64,000 bases of DNA, taken from the NCBI RefSeq assembly GCF_000764305.2, contig NW_025941478.1, positions 1-64,000 on the forward strand, written 5' to 3'. Made by a program: the position numbers and the translations under genes. The number at the start of each line of letters is the position of its first letter. The first letter of the stretch is position 1. The notes beneath the pieces are model-generated. The model was not told the origin of the DNA, did not search any database, and saw nothing but the letters and a program-made list of their open reading frames with translations. Origin of the DNA: Hyalella azteca. Its lineage: Eukaryota; Arthropoda; Malacostraca; Amphipoda; Hyalellidae. Below are positions 13,701 to 25,700 of this stretch, one piece after another.

Positions 13701-16700
13701 CATGATCATACGTATTGTGCTATGCTGCGTACTGTGATGCCTGTGCATGATCATACGTATTGTGCTATGCTGCTTATTATGGTGAAAACACACCACAGTC
13801 ATTATATATACACTACATGTCATTATGATGTTGACACACAACTGACATCACACTACACTCCATATTTTGACACCACTGCCATCACATTTCACTAAATCAA
13901 GCAACATGTTTCCCATAATAGTGATTTTTTGCCATGATATGAGCTTCGGAAAGCAAGGACATCGTACAATAGCTACGGTATCTCATCCGAGCGATGGTAG
14001 GTGAAAAAATAAAAAGCTCACGATTTATCAATCAAAAAGTTACCTATAGATATAAAAAATGGGATATTAAGATGAAATTAAAATCTTTGTTCAGAGTTCG
14101 AACAAGTTATTTTGATTAGTGACTAATTATCTCCATTCCTCATTAGTAATAACAATAATTTTGATAATTGTTCGACGTACTGCCTGAAACTTAGAATCAA
14201 ATGACTGCCAAAAATCAAAAACATGCTACAAAACATGCAAAGTTCGTCATCTAATACTAGTTCGTATTTAATTAGTTAATTTTATGCATATATATTGTGA
14301 GAACTTATTAAAAATATTAATATTATCTCGAGCGTAAGAAGTATGAAGAACTGACCGAGGTTCATCCAGGGTGTGGTGAAGTCGACGGCCTGCTCCCTGT
14401 CGTAGGTGATGGTCAGGTCACCTATGGCGAGGTCAGCCCGCTGGAGGGCAAGGGGTGGGGCAATACATTACAATACATGAAAACAATTAATAAATAGTCG
14501 GCTCATAATCAGCATATATGCAGAAAATGATCAAATGGTCTCGTTATAATCAATATTTATGCTAAAAATTATCAACTGGTCACGTTATGATCGCATTTAT
14601 TTATTCAGGGAGCAGGTTGAAGATGGGGAGTATGGGGCTGCGTGAGTTTAGTTTTGTAAACTATCATTAAATAGTAGCGTAGTGATCATTTTTTGTAGCA
14701 AAATATGTATAGACCAGCAAAGATCAAGTATTAAAGTTAATAAGTCTAAATTGTTAGGCTTGTGGTCATATCTCATTAAACATGACTTATTTCTGTAACA
14801 AAGAATATAATTCGAGGTTTGTTTGGATGCATACATATGGTGAAATAAATTTTGACATGTAAAAAATAAAGAATCTTTGTCAACAAAAAAATTTATTAAA
14901 TGCTATGCAATAATGTACAATTGTTAAAATAAACAATATCATCAATTTGCAAGAAAGTCGCAAGCCTCAAAGAATGTACTCTTGTACATGATTACAAAAA
15001 ACAACAAAAATCGATTTGAAGTAAATGATTTAAATACAATCGAAGAAAATTTAGAATATAAATTAAATAAAATTTATAATAATAAAGTAAATGATTTAAA
15101 TATGATTGAAGAAAATTAGAAAAAAAATAATAATAAAGTCAAAATACGATGACAGCGGCGCAGCTAACCTGCTCGAGCAGCTCCCCGACCAGACCGGTCC
15201 AGCGCTGCTGCTCCGCATTGTACTTGCCGTGCTGGCCGTCCGGGGCGATCTCGATGGTGAAGTTGAAGCCCAACATGGCGGCGATCTCCGTTATGAGGTC
15301 CACGCAGAAGCCCTCATAGCGGTGGTTGCCAACTAGTGTTTCTGCTGACTCCCGGAACATGGTGTAGGGGGAGGCCTGGGGGACAAGGTGTAGGGGGAGG
15401 CCTGGGGGAGTGTATGAAGGGGGGAGACCTGGGGGACAAGTTGTAGGGGGAGGCCTGGGGGTGTAGCGGGGGTATGGTGTAGGGGGAGGCCTGCGGGATA
15501 AGGTGTAGGGAGAGGCCTGGAGGAGTGTAGCGGGGTTATGGTGTAGGGTGAGGCCTGGGGGAGTAGCAGGGTATGGTGTAGAGGGAAACCTGGGGTGTAG
15601 CGGGGGTATGGTGTAGGGGGAGGCCCGGGCGTGTAGTGGGTGTATGGTGTAGGGGGAGGCTTGTAGATGTAGCGGGGGTAGGCCAGGGGGAGGCCAGGGG
15701 GAGGCCAGGGGGTAGTTGGAGAGGTATGGTGCAAGGGGAAAACTTGGGAAGTAGGGGAGGACAAGGTGTAAGGGGAGGCCTCGGGGACATGGTGTAGGGG
15801 AGACCAATAACATTAGTGTAACAGGTTCCTCAGCTTCTTGGTGTTGGGTACCTATAGCGGAGAAGAGCATCACGGTCCATGTATCACCATCGCGTCTTAC
15901 CATCACCATCACTATGCGCAGGGTTTTGTTGTGCAGCGTCTCACCATCCCTCGTCTCACCATCCCTCGTCTCACCATCCCTTGTCTCACCATCCCTCGTC
16001 TCACCATCCCTCGTCTCACCATCCCTCGTCTCACCATCCCTCGTCTCACCGTCCCTCGTCTCACCATCCCTCGTCTCACCATCCCTCGTCTCACCATCAC
16101 CGTCACTATGCGCAGGGTTTTGTTGTGCAGCGTCTGCGCGGACGTGCGACTGCCGCCGCCTCCACTCAGCGAAAAGTTGACGCCGTTCGCCCAGTCCCAT
16201 CTGACAAGGGATGACAAGCGTGACAAGGGGCGTCAAGCGTGACAAGGGTGTGACAAGAGGCGTCAAGTTTGGCAAAGGCATCAAAGGTGATGTGGGACAA
16301 CAGGACGAAAGAAATGTGATAACAGGAGTCTTGGGTGTCAAGTGTGACAAGAGGCGTCAAGAAGAGTCAAGGGTGACTGAGGCGTGACAAGAGGCCGTCA
16401 CGCTTCAAGTGAATACGAAGTAAACAGGTGAATGTTTACAGCCGATCGAGATATTGCGGCGCATTAGACATTTGTAATTACTTTCGACATGGAATAACAT
16501 ATCAGGAATACATATCTTTTTCTCTTTCTTTTTACTTTTCAATGCTATGTATACAAAATATTAGATCTTATGCCTTCCCTGCATAGATTATATAGAATAT
16601 ATTATAATAATTTATAATAATATATTAATTATTATTCTACCAGTAAATTATTGTAATTCTATCATTTCTAGAAGGTAGAAAACATTTCACACTTTCGTAC

Positions 16701-19700
16701 CTTTCTCACCCTAACTCAGAATATAACTTATCTTATACATTGTATAATTATACATAATTATACATTGTAATTATGTTACATTACGTAATTTTAAACTTTT
16801 AATTATTATTATAGTAATATTTAATAATTCTCACCGTCCGACGGCCTCGAGGCCCGTTACTGTCAACTCTAGGACGTCTAGACTGACGTCCCGTCTGAAC
16901 CCGTCTGCGTCGAACTTGATGTGGCCCGAGAACCCGTCCAGCTGAACCTGGTGAACCAGATATGTTCTTTGCAGGTACCGCAGGTTCAGAGAACCCGTAC
17001 AGCTGAACCTGGTGAACCAGATATGTTCTTTGCAGGTACCGCAGGCTCAGAGAACCAGGTTAGTAGCTGAACCTGGTGAACTAGATGTTCTTTGCAGGTA
17101 CCGCAGGTTCAGAGAACCCGTACAGCTGAACCTGGTGAACCAGATATGTTCTTTGCAGGTACAGCAGGTTCAGAGAACCAGGTTAATAGCTGAACCTGGG
17201 GAATCAGATATGTTCTTTGCAGGTACAACAGGTTCAGAGAACCAGGTTAGTAGCTGAACCTGGTGAACCAGATGTGTTCTTTGCAGGTACAGCAGGTTCA
17301 GAGAACCAAGTTAGTAACTGAACCTGGTGAACCAGATATGTTCTTTGCAGGTACCGCAGGTTCAGAGAAGCAGCACAGTTGAAAATTTAACTGGGTTTTG
17401 CAGCCTGGTTATGAGTAAAGCTCTGCTCATTGATAAGCGTTGATTTGAGCTAAGATAATTGACATCAGCCAATTAATTAAGCTTTGCCAATGTAATATCA
17501 GGCATTTAATTGAGCGCTGCCAGTCATTTGACTGCAGTCAGTCGAGTGGAACAGTCACGCCGATTAGCGGCCGAGTGAATGGATAGATTCAGTAGTCGCC
17601 AACATCGTTAATATATTACCAAGGAACAATATTGAACATCATAATGGAAAAATGCAGCTAAAATTGTCAACAATATGAGTATCAATAACCCAACATTGCT
17701 GGGGGTGTGAAAAATCTCACATATAATTAACAAATAAAAGAATAAGTAATTATTCCAAGAGGAATAATTTCTTAAAATTTTTCTCAAAAAAAAATTATAG
17801 CTTTAAATTTTTCACCAGCAAAAAAAGCAGAAACGGAATTTGCAGTTTTATGGCAATCAATTATATAATTATCATCCATCCTCGTCAGCCATTGTCCAAC
17901 ATCGTTCATTTTCTCCATCGTCGGTCATTATTGTTCATCGTCTTATACTGTATCCTTGCCTATCTTATTTGTTAATTGTCCTTCATCGTTCATCATTAAA
18001 CATCATCGGTCATCATAGTCCACCATCTTTCATCATTGTTTGCCATCTTTCATCATTGTCCACCATTTTTCATCATTGTCCACCATCTTTCATCATTGTC
18101 CGCCATCTTTCATCATAGTCCACCATCTTTCATCATGGTCCACCATCTTTCATCATGGTCCACCATCTTTCATCATGGTCCACCATCTTTCATCATAGTC
18201 CACCATCTTTCATCATTGTCCACCATCTTTCATCAGAGTCCACCATTTTTCAACATGGTACACTCTCTTTGATCATGGTCCACCATCTTTCATCATTGTC
18301 CACCATTTTTCATCATGGTCCACCATCTTTCATCAGAGTCCACCATCTTTCATCATTGTCCACCATATTCCATATTTCCACCATTGGTCATCACCGTCCA
18401 TCATCCCCCCATCATCCCATGATGATGGTGGGACTCAACGCCTAAATGCAGAGATGCAAATGACCCAGTCTTCCTCAGCGCCCTTACCACCCAAATATTA
18501 ACCAGGTGCAGCCCCTTAAGAAATAAGGAGAGGAACCTAAATAAAAAAGGCGCAGAACCGAAAAATATTAGGCGTCCAACTCCTGAAAATTAGCCTGGTA
18601 AACTAGATGAAAAAGGCGCACCCACTGAAAATATTAGGCGCTAAATCCAAACATAAATAAAATAAGCGAAAAATGTTGGCGGAACACTCAAAGAAATAAG
18701 GCAAATACATAAATAAATTAGCGTCAGCAGAACCTTATATAATTGAGAGGCGAACGGCCTAAGGAGGCTTAAATAGAATTAAAAATTGGAAAATTGGTGG
18801 CAATTATTGTAAAAAACTTATTAACTTGAAACTATTTATGTAAAATGAGTAGGAAATGTAAGGGAAATTTGGTGGGCATTGTGAGTGTAAAATGGGTGGG
18901 CAGTGTGAGGATAAAATGGTTGGGATTGTGATGTAAAATGGGTGGGCAGTGTGAGGGTAAAATGGTTGGGATTGTGATGTAAAATGGGTGGGCAGTGTGA
19001 GGGTAAAATGGTTGGGATTGTGATGTAAAATGGGTGGGCAGTGTGAGGGTAAAATGGTTGGGATTGTGATGTAAAATGGGTGGGCAGTGTGAGGGTAAAA
19101 TGGTGGGCATTGTGATGTAAAATGGGTGGGCAGTGTGAAGGTAAAATGGTGGGCAGTGTGAAGGTAAAATGGTGGGCAGTGTGAAGGTAAAATGGTGGGC
19201 ATTGTGATGTAAAATGGGTGGGCAGTGTGATGTAAAATGGGTGGGCAGTGTGAAGGTAAAATGGTTTGGCATTATGAGGGTAAAATGGGTGGAAATTGTG
19301 AGAATAAAATGGGTGGACATTGTGAGGGTAAAATGGGTTGGAACTGTGAAGCTAAAATTAGTCTGCTATATGAAGGCAAAATAGGTAAAAATAATGGGTA
19401 TAAAATATGTATGAATTATAAAAATTAAAAAAATGAACAAAAATAAAATGTGTAGGGAGTACGAGTGTAAGTTGCTTACGAATTATGAGGGTAAAATGGT
19501 AGGAATTGTGAGTATAAATTAAGTAGGAAGTATAATTATTGTAAAATTTTTCAAAATTGTGAGTGGAAAGTAGGCAGAAATTAGGTAGGAACTAGGATTG
19601 TCAAATAGATGGGCATGTTAAGTATAAAGCGAGTTGGACGTATGGGTATGAAATGGTAGTTTTTATGGGGTAAAATAGGTAGGAAATACAAGTGTAATTA

Positions 19701-22700
19701 GGTAAGAATTATATTTCTAAAGTAGCTAGGAATCATGAGTGTGAATAGGTAAGAACCATACTTTTAAAGTAGGTAGGAATTATGAGTGTGAATAAGTAAG
19801 AACTATACTCCTAAAGTAGGTAGGAACTATGAGTATGAATAAGCAAGAACTATACTTTTAAAGTAGGCAAGAATTATGAGTGTAAATAGGTAAGAACTAT
19901 ACTTTTAAAGCATGTAGGAATTATGAGTGTGAAAGAATTCATTATTTCCAAGCGCGGGCGGCGCAGCTGTGGACGCGGCATCCAATTTTGCAAATGCTTT
20001 CCTGGGCAGAAATTGCGGGCCTGATGAGACGCTAGACGAGGAACCGGGTCGTGTAGGCGAGGTGTAGGTGACGTGTAGGTGAGGTGACGTGTAGGTGAGG
20101 TGTAGGTGGCGTGTAGGTGAGGTGACGTGTAGGTGACGTGCAGGTGAGGTGACGTGTAGGTGAGATGACGTGTAGGTGAGATGACGTGTAGGTGACGTGT
20201 AGGTGAGGTGACGTGTAGGTGAGGTGACGTTTCCCAACGTTTCCCCAGGATGTGACGATTCCCCACGTCACGTCCTCGTCTCCCCCACTCACCCACTTCA
20301 TGTAGTTGACGAGGGAGTTGCCGTGGCCCCACGTCACGTCCTCGTCGCAACGCAGACGTGTCACGTTGACGTGGCTGGAGCGGTCCAGGTTCTCCAGGGC
20401 CTTGGCGAACAGCTGCACTGCGTCGTAGATCAGGGCCACCTCAGTCTACCGGGTAGATTATGGGTAGATTAATGGTAGCTGATGGTAGCTGTACTGTATG
20501 GTAGATCAGGGCCACCTCAGTCTACCGGGTAGATTAAGTGTAGATTAATGGTAGCTGCACTGCATGGTAGATAAGCGACAGCTCAGTCTACCGGATAGAT
20601 TATGGATAGATTAATAGTAGCCGCACTGCATGGTAGACAACCGCCACCTCAGTCTACCGGGTAGATTATGAATAGATTAGTGGCAGCTGCACTGCATGGT
20701 AGATAAGCGACAGCTCAGTCTACCGGATAGATCATGGATAGATTAATAGTAGCTGCACTGCATGGTAGACAAGTGCCACATCTGTTTACCGGGAGATTAT
20801 TGGTAGCTGCACTGCATGGTAAACAACCGCCACCTCAGTCTACCGGGTAGATTATGAATAGATTAGTGGCAGCTGCACTGCATGGTAGATAAGCGTCATC
20901 TCAGTCTACCGGGTTGATGGAGCTTGCACCTTTATAGTTAGATTAATACATTGACAGAATTTAGATGCTGGCCGGACTCAGTAGCAGGTGCCGCCCAGGA
21001 CTCGGGGAGCGCGTAAATCAGCCGCTCATGTCCGCTTCGGTCGGGCTTGCAGTACAGCCTCTAAGCAGCTAAAAAGTTCGGTGTGACTCGGCTCGGCCAA
21101 TCGTTGTCATACTCACAGGACATTATTAAGTCGAAAAGTATATTCTGACCAGAAAGTGATTTTGCTTGGGTGGCCAAGCAGACCCAGAATAAATCTAAGC
21201 CGAGTTCAGCGCCTCCTGTGCAGAAGCTGAGGCGTCACCCTATTTTTGTTAGGTTGATAGAAGAAACACGACGTAGATCAGCATAACCTACGTCTAAATC
21301 ACTATAGGTAGGTAGGTTATAGGTAGGTATAGGTATAGGTAAATCACTATAGGTAGATCAATAATATTCTAGTCATAGTAGTTGTGAAAAAAGTTTTGCT
21401 AATGGATGGCTAAGGTTGAGAAATGTTGCAATGAATGTTGAGAGGTTTACACTGAGAATAATGTAGGAGGTTTTTAGCAAAATGCGATAAACTTTTTACT
21501 CTTGTTTTGGTCATCCTGACCTAACTTGGCCAAGCAAAAAATGTATCAGTGCTGCGTGCGGAAAATGAGGCACAATTTGATGAATATGGCACGTTCATTT
21601 TTCTGCTTTCAATGCATGTTCAAAACTGCCAATTTGAAATTTCCATCGAAAAAATGCTGGAAAATAACTATGAAGAATCAACCTTAAAACACTTGTATTT
21701 GATTTTCGGTTTTGAAACCTTATAAGAATCAAGTCTTGAAAGTTAGGCCATCGAATTGTTTTCAAAATATCGGCATAACTTCCCTTACCCCCTTCCACCC
21801 TGATGGCATGTCTACCAATATCCATCATGGAGATCGGTCTTGAGCTATCCGATATCCATCACTCGCCTAAGCCATGCATCCAATTTAACCGTTGAAATAT
21901 CTTCAAAGTTTCCCTGTGAAAAAAATCAAAATTTTCACGGTTTGTTTTGCTAAGAAAGTCGCCAGCGAACCATTTTTAAAATGCTGTTAAAAGTTGTGTA
22001 AGTTGTGTCACTTATGTCGAACTTAAACGAAAGCTTTTTGCAGCTTACTTTCTCTTGAGATTTTGAAGTGATTAGTGGAATTATACTCAGAAATAAATAA
22101 GTCACCCTGTTCAAATAGCAACAAAATAATCATCTATATATTAACAAATACATGCTGAACCCGTTACAAAACTACCGGATTTTCTGAACTTTGAGATTAA
22201 TTCTAAAGTATTTTCATGGTTCTCAATTCTCGTGTTGTATCATTTATACGAGCATCATGTACATATTTCCACCAAAATTTCAGTATTCGATGCTTCCTGG
22301 AACTTGAAAATGAATGCTGTCATATTAAATTAAACTGTTGTCGTTAATGAATTAAAATTACTTCCTTAAACCTGCATTTTGAGCAAGCAACGTTATTATT
22401 GATTTTTTCAATAAGCCGAACAAAATTTCTTGCTGGTGTTGGGAGATCGATAAGCAGGTTACCAAAAGACATTTTACTGGAACACGAAGTTTCGAATATT
22501 CAATATTCATTCTGAACAGATGGAGAGTCTTACAGCACTCGAAATTTAGAAATGACATAAGTGTATACAAAATGTTTCGTAGATACGGTTTGAAATCAAA
22601 ACTTGAAATTATTCCGATAGAAAATTCAACTTCCTGAAAAATATATACGGTGGTTTGCTTGATGATGGAAGCCTCTGCTATATCGTCTGTCTCGTAGTAT

Positions 22701-25700
22701 CGGGGCACCACGGATAACGAAACAATTAAACTTCTGATCTACTACAAAAATACGAAAATTAAAAACCTTGTCGTGAATAATAATTCATGTAAAAAATCTG
22801 GATTACTTCAAGAAACTAACGCGGTTTATAAATTCTCATGTAATAAAAAAGGTTGTAGACTTAGCACGACCCTAGGCCGACGACTCACATGCCACCTTCA
22901 ATCTAGAGGACCTAAGAACCACAGTTCGTCGTTTTATTCAAAATGTCGGTTGAGTTGATCTTTAATTAATTAGCATACGTCAGCTTTATTATGCATTAAT
23001 TGATCCGGGATCCTAAAATTGCAAGAACTACTTATTATTTTGTGTTTAATATGAGTATGAAAAAATAATTTCACCATCCCTCTCATCTCACCATCCCTCA
23101 TTAATTAATTACATTTAATTAATGAGGGATGGAGGAATTATTTACGATATTTAATAGCAGAACGTATATAAGTAATAATGTCACTCGTTTGCTTGAATCG
23201 CAAATTCACTAAACATATAGAAGCAAAGAAAATTCCACAAAAATTCATAGTATCTTTAAAGAAACGTTTCGGAGTCCAGCTCCATCGTCAGTTCGAAAAT
23301 TACATGATGTCCAGCTCTTACAGATAAAACAGTAATTAGTACAGTCAAGATTACAACAAAAAACCTAAGATTACAACCTACCTATTTACAATTTCAAGCG
23401 GGTAAGAGCTAAAAGCTAATTCAAACTAGGCCTCTGTTTAAAAATATACAATGATTCTAAAATGCGCAAATCAGAAACACCGGACCTGGAAGCTAAAACT
23501 TTAAAGTCACTCAGAAACTGGAACATCGCACTGCTCGGCATGAGCCCGCACAGCCGAATGAGGAGGGCGCGACAGTAAGTTACCAGTTCTACAACTCCTG
23601 TCCCTATGTTCTGCGACCCTAGAATAAAGATTGCGAGACGTCTTTATTCTAGGGTCGCAGAACATAGGGGCAGGAGTTGTAGAACTGGTAACTTACTGTC
23701 GCGCCCACCTCATTCGGCTGTGCGGGCTTACGCCGAGCAGTGCGATGTTCCAGTTTCTGACAGTGACTTCAAAGTTTTAGCTTCCAGTTCCGGTGTTTCT
23801 GATTTGCGCATTTTAGAATCATTGTATATTTTTAAACAGAGGCCTAGTTTGAATTAGCTTTTCGCTCTTACCCGCTTGAAATTGTAAATAGGTAGGTTTT
23901 ACAGCTTAGGTTTTTTGTTGTAATCTTGACTGTACTAATTATTGATTTATCTGTGTTCTAGAATTTTCGAACTGACGATGGAGCTGGACTCCGAAACGTT
24001 TTCTTTAAAGATACTATGAATTTTTGTGGAGTTTTCTTTGCTTTTAAGTTTTTAGTTAATAGCAGAAGTTTAATGGAAAAAGTATTAACTGTATTCGGCA
24101 TGATGGGGTTTGGGATGACAGGGGTGGTGAGATTCTGGGTGATGGGGTTCGTGATGAAGGGGTTTAGGATGACAGTATTCTCAAATTTTATGTATAATCT
24201 ATCCCTTGCAACGCCGGACTAACCTACTGATATTCTATAAATTATGAAGCCGAAATGTTTAGGCTTTTCCTATGGTTAATTGAGTTCCGGCAATATGAAC
24301 TTCGAAACGATTAAGTTAGACAAAAAAATTATTAGCTAAGAATCAGATTAAAATCAATATGTTACTCACTGGATAAAATGGTAAGCATTAATATTAAATC
24401 AAAAGAACTTACCGATAATAATGTCAAGTCTAAGTCAGGTTCCTTTGATGACGTCACTTGGGGCAGCTCAGTGCTGGTCGAGGGGTCGGGGGGTGTGGAT
24501 GTGCCGGGGGGCTCTTCCAACCCAGCCTACAGTTGCAAAAAGGTGGAATCTCTTACGAATTAAATTTATGTATTTTCTCAACAAAATTAAATTATTCTAT
24601 ACAAAAAATTAAATTATTCTCTACGTTATGTCTAAGAAGAACAACCGTAGATTTGCAGTGTTAAACGCTAATTAACAACGACGAGCGATATCGTGTAATT
24701 TTCTGATGCTATACGGCGGTCTGAAGACCAAAAATACGGTGGTCTGAAGACCAAACATACGGTGGTCTTAAGACCAAATATACGGTGGTTTCAAGACCAA
24801 ATTTGCGGTGGTCTGAAGACAGAAGACCAATCATACGGTGGTCTCAACACCAAACATACGATGGTCTCAAGACCAAACATACGATGGTCTCAAGACCAAA
24901 CATACGGTGGTCTAAAGACCAAATATACGATGGTCTCAAGACCAAACATACGATGGTCTCAAGACCAAACATAAGGTGGGGTGAAGACCAAACGTAAGGT
25001 TGTCTGAAGACCAAACATACGATGGTCTTAAGACCAAATGTACGGTGCTTAAGACCAAACATACGGCGGTCTTAAGACAGCCCCATGCAACTCACCCTGG
25101 TGTTGTAAAGGTCTGACGGCAGATGGTCTGGAAAGCCGGCCAGCAGACCAGGCGGAGGCTTCTCAGTGGTCTGCAGGCTTGTGGGCTGCAGAATGGCGGA
25201 ATAAATAAGCGTTAGGCTGTACCACGCAGTGTACCACTCAACGAAATCAACGGGGCATAATGTCTCATATAGTGACTCACTCTCTCGCCCGTGAGCAGAG
25301 AGCGCACGTAGCACTGATATGCCCTGTTGCACGGCCAAACTGTGTCAGGATTACAGGGGCAAAAAACGCTTAGACATTTGAACAAAGTCTCCCCCATTTC
25401 TCTGGGTGTGATCTTCAATAAAAGATCCTACATATTCAATTGTATTAATTATATTAAATAATAATATGTTTTTGAATCAATAAATATGCACAAATTCAAA
25501 TAAAAATAGCGACACTAATCTTGTTTACTTACTTTAACACCAAAACTTTAAAACTTGATTTAAAAAATATACGATAAAAACATTAAATATATGTATAAAT
25601 ATAGCAGATATTTTTTAACATATAAAACATGTAATACCTGAACATCAGACTTTTGAAACTTGATTTAAAAGATATAAGATATAAAATATATATAAAATAT

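Larger units (their letters stand above)
23221..24043. mobile_element. Penelope-like element 3' part as a 400-base inverted duplication
   Basis: Arms 23221-23630 and 23641-24043 are near-perfect reverse complements around a 10-base spacer. The right arm on the plus strand encodes [12 protein letters not shown], then [19 protein letters not shown] and [17 protein letters not shown], the C-terminal end of the Penelope GIY-YIG domain. The left arm has the same on the minus strand. Outer arm parts are the element's 3' non-coding end with hammerhead-like motifs. Inverted partial copies are common for this class. Confidence 0.8.

Noticed and set aside
15139..16350. A 403-codon open frame on the minus strand
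   Set aside because: It runs through exon 12 and the two arrays because the units keep frame; only 15169-15375 is the real exon in that frame, and exon 11 uses a different one.
17990..18400. Regular short repeats resembling a CRISPR array
   Set aside because: Units are contiguous with no unique spacers, and the setting is an intron of a eukaryotic gene. The same holds for the other arrays.
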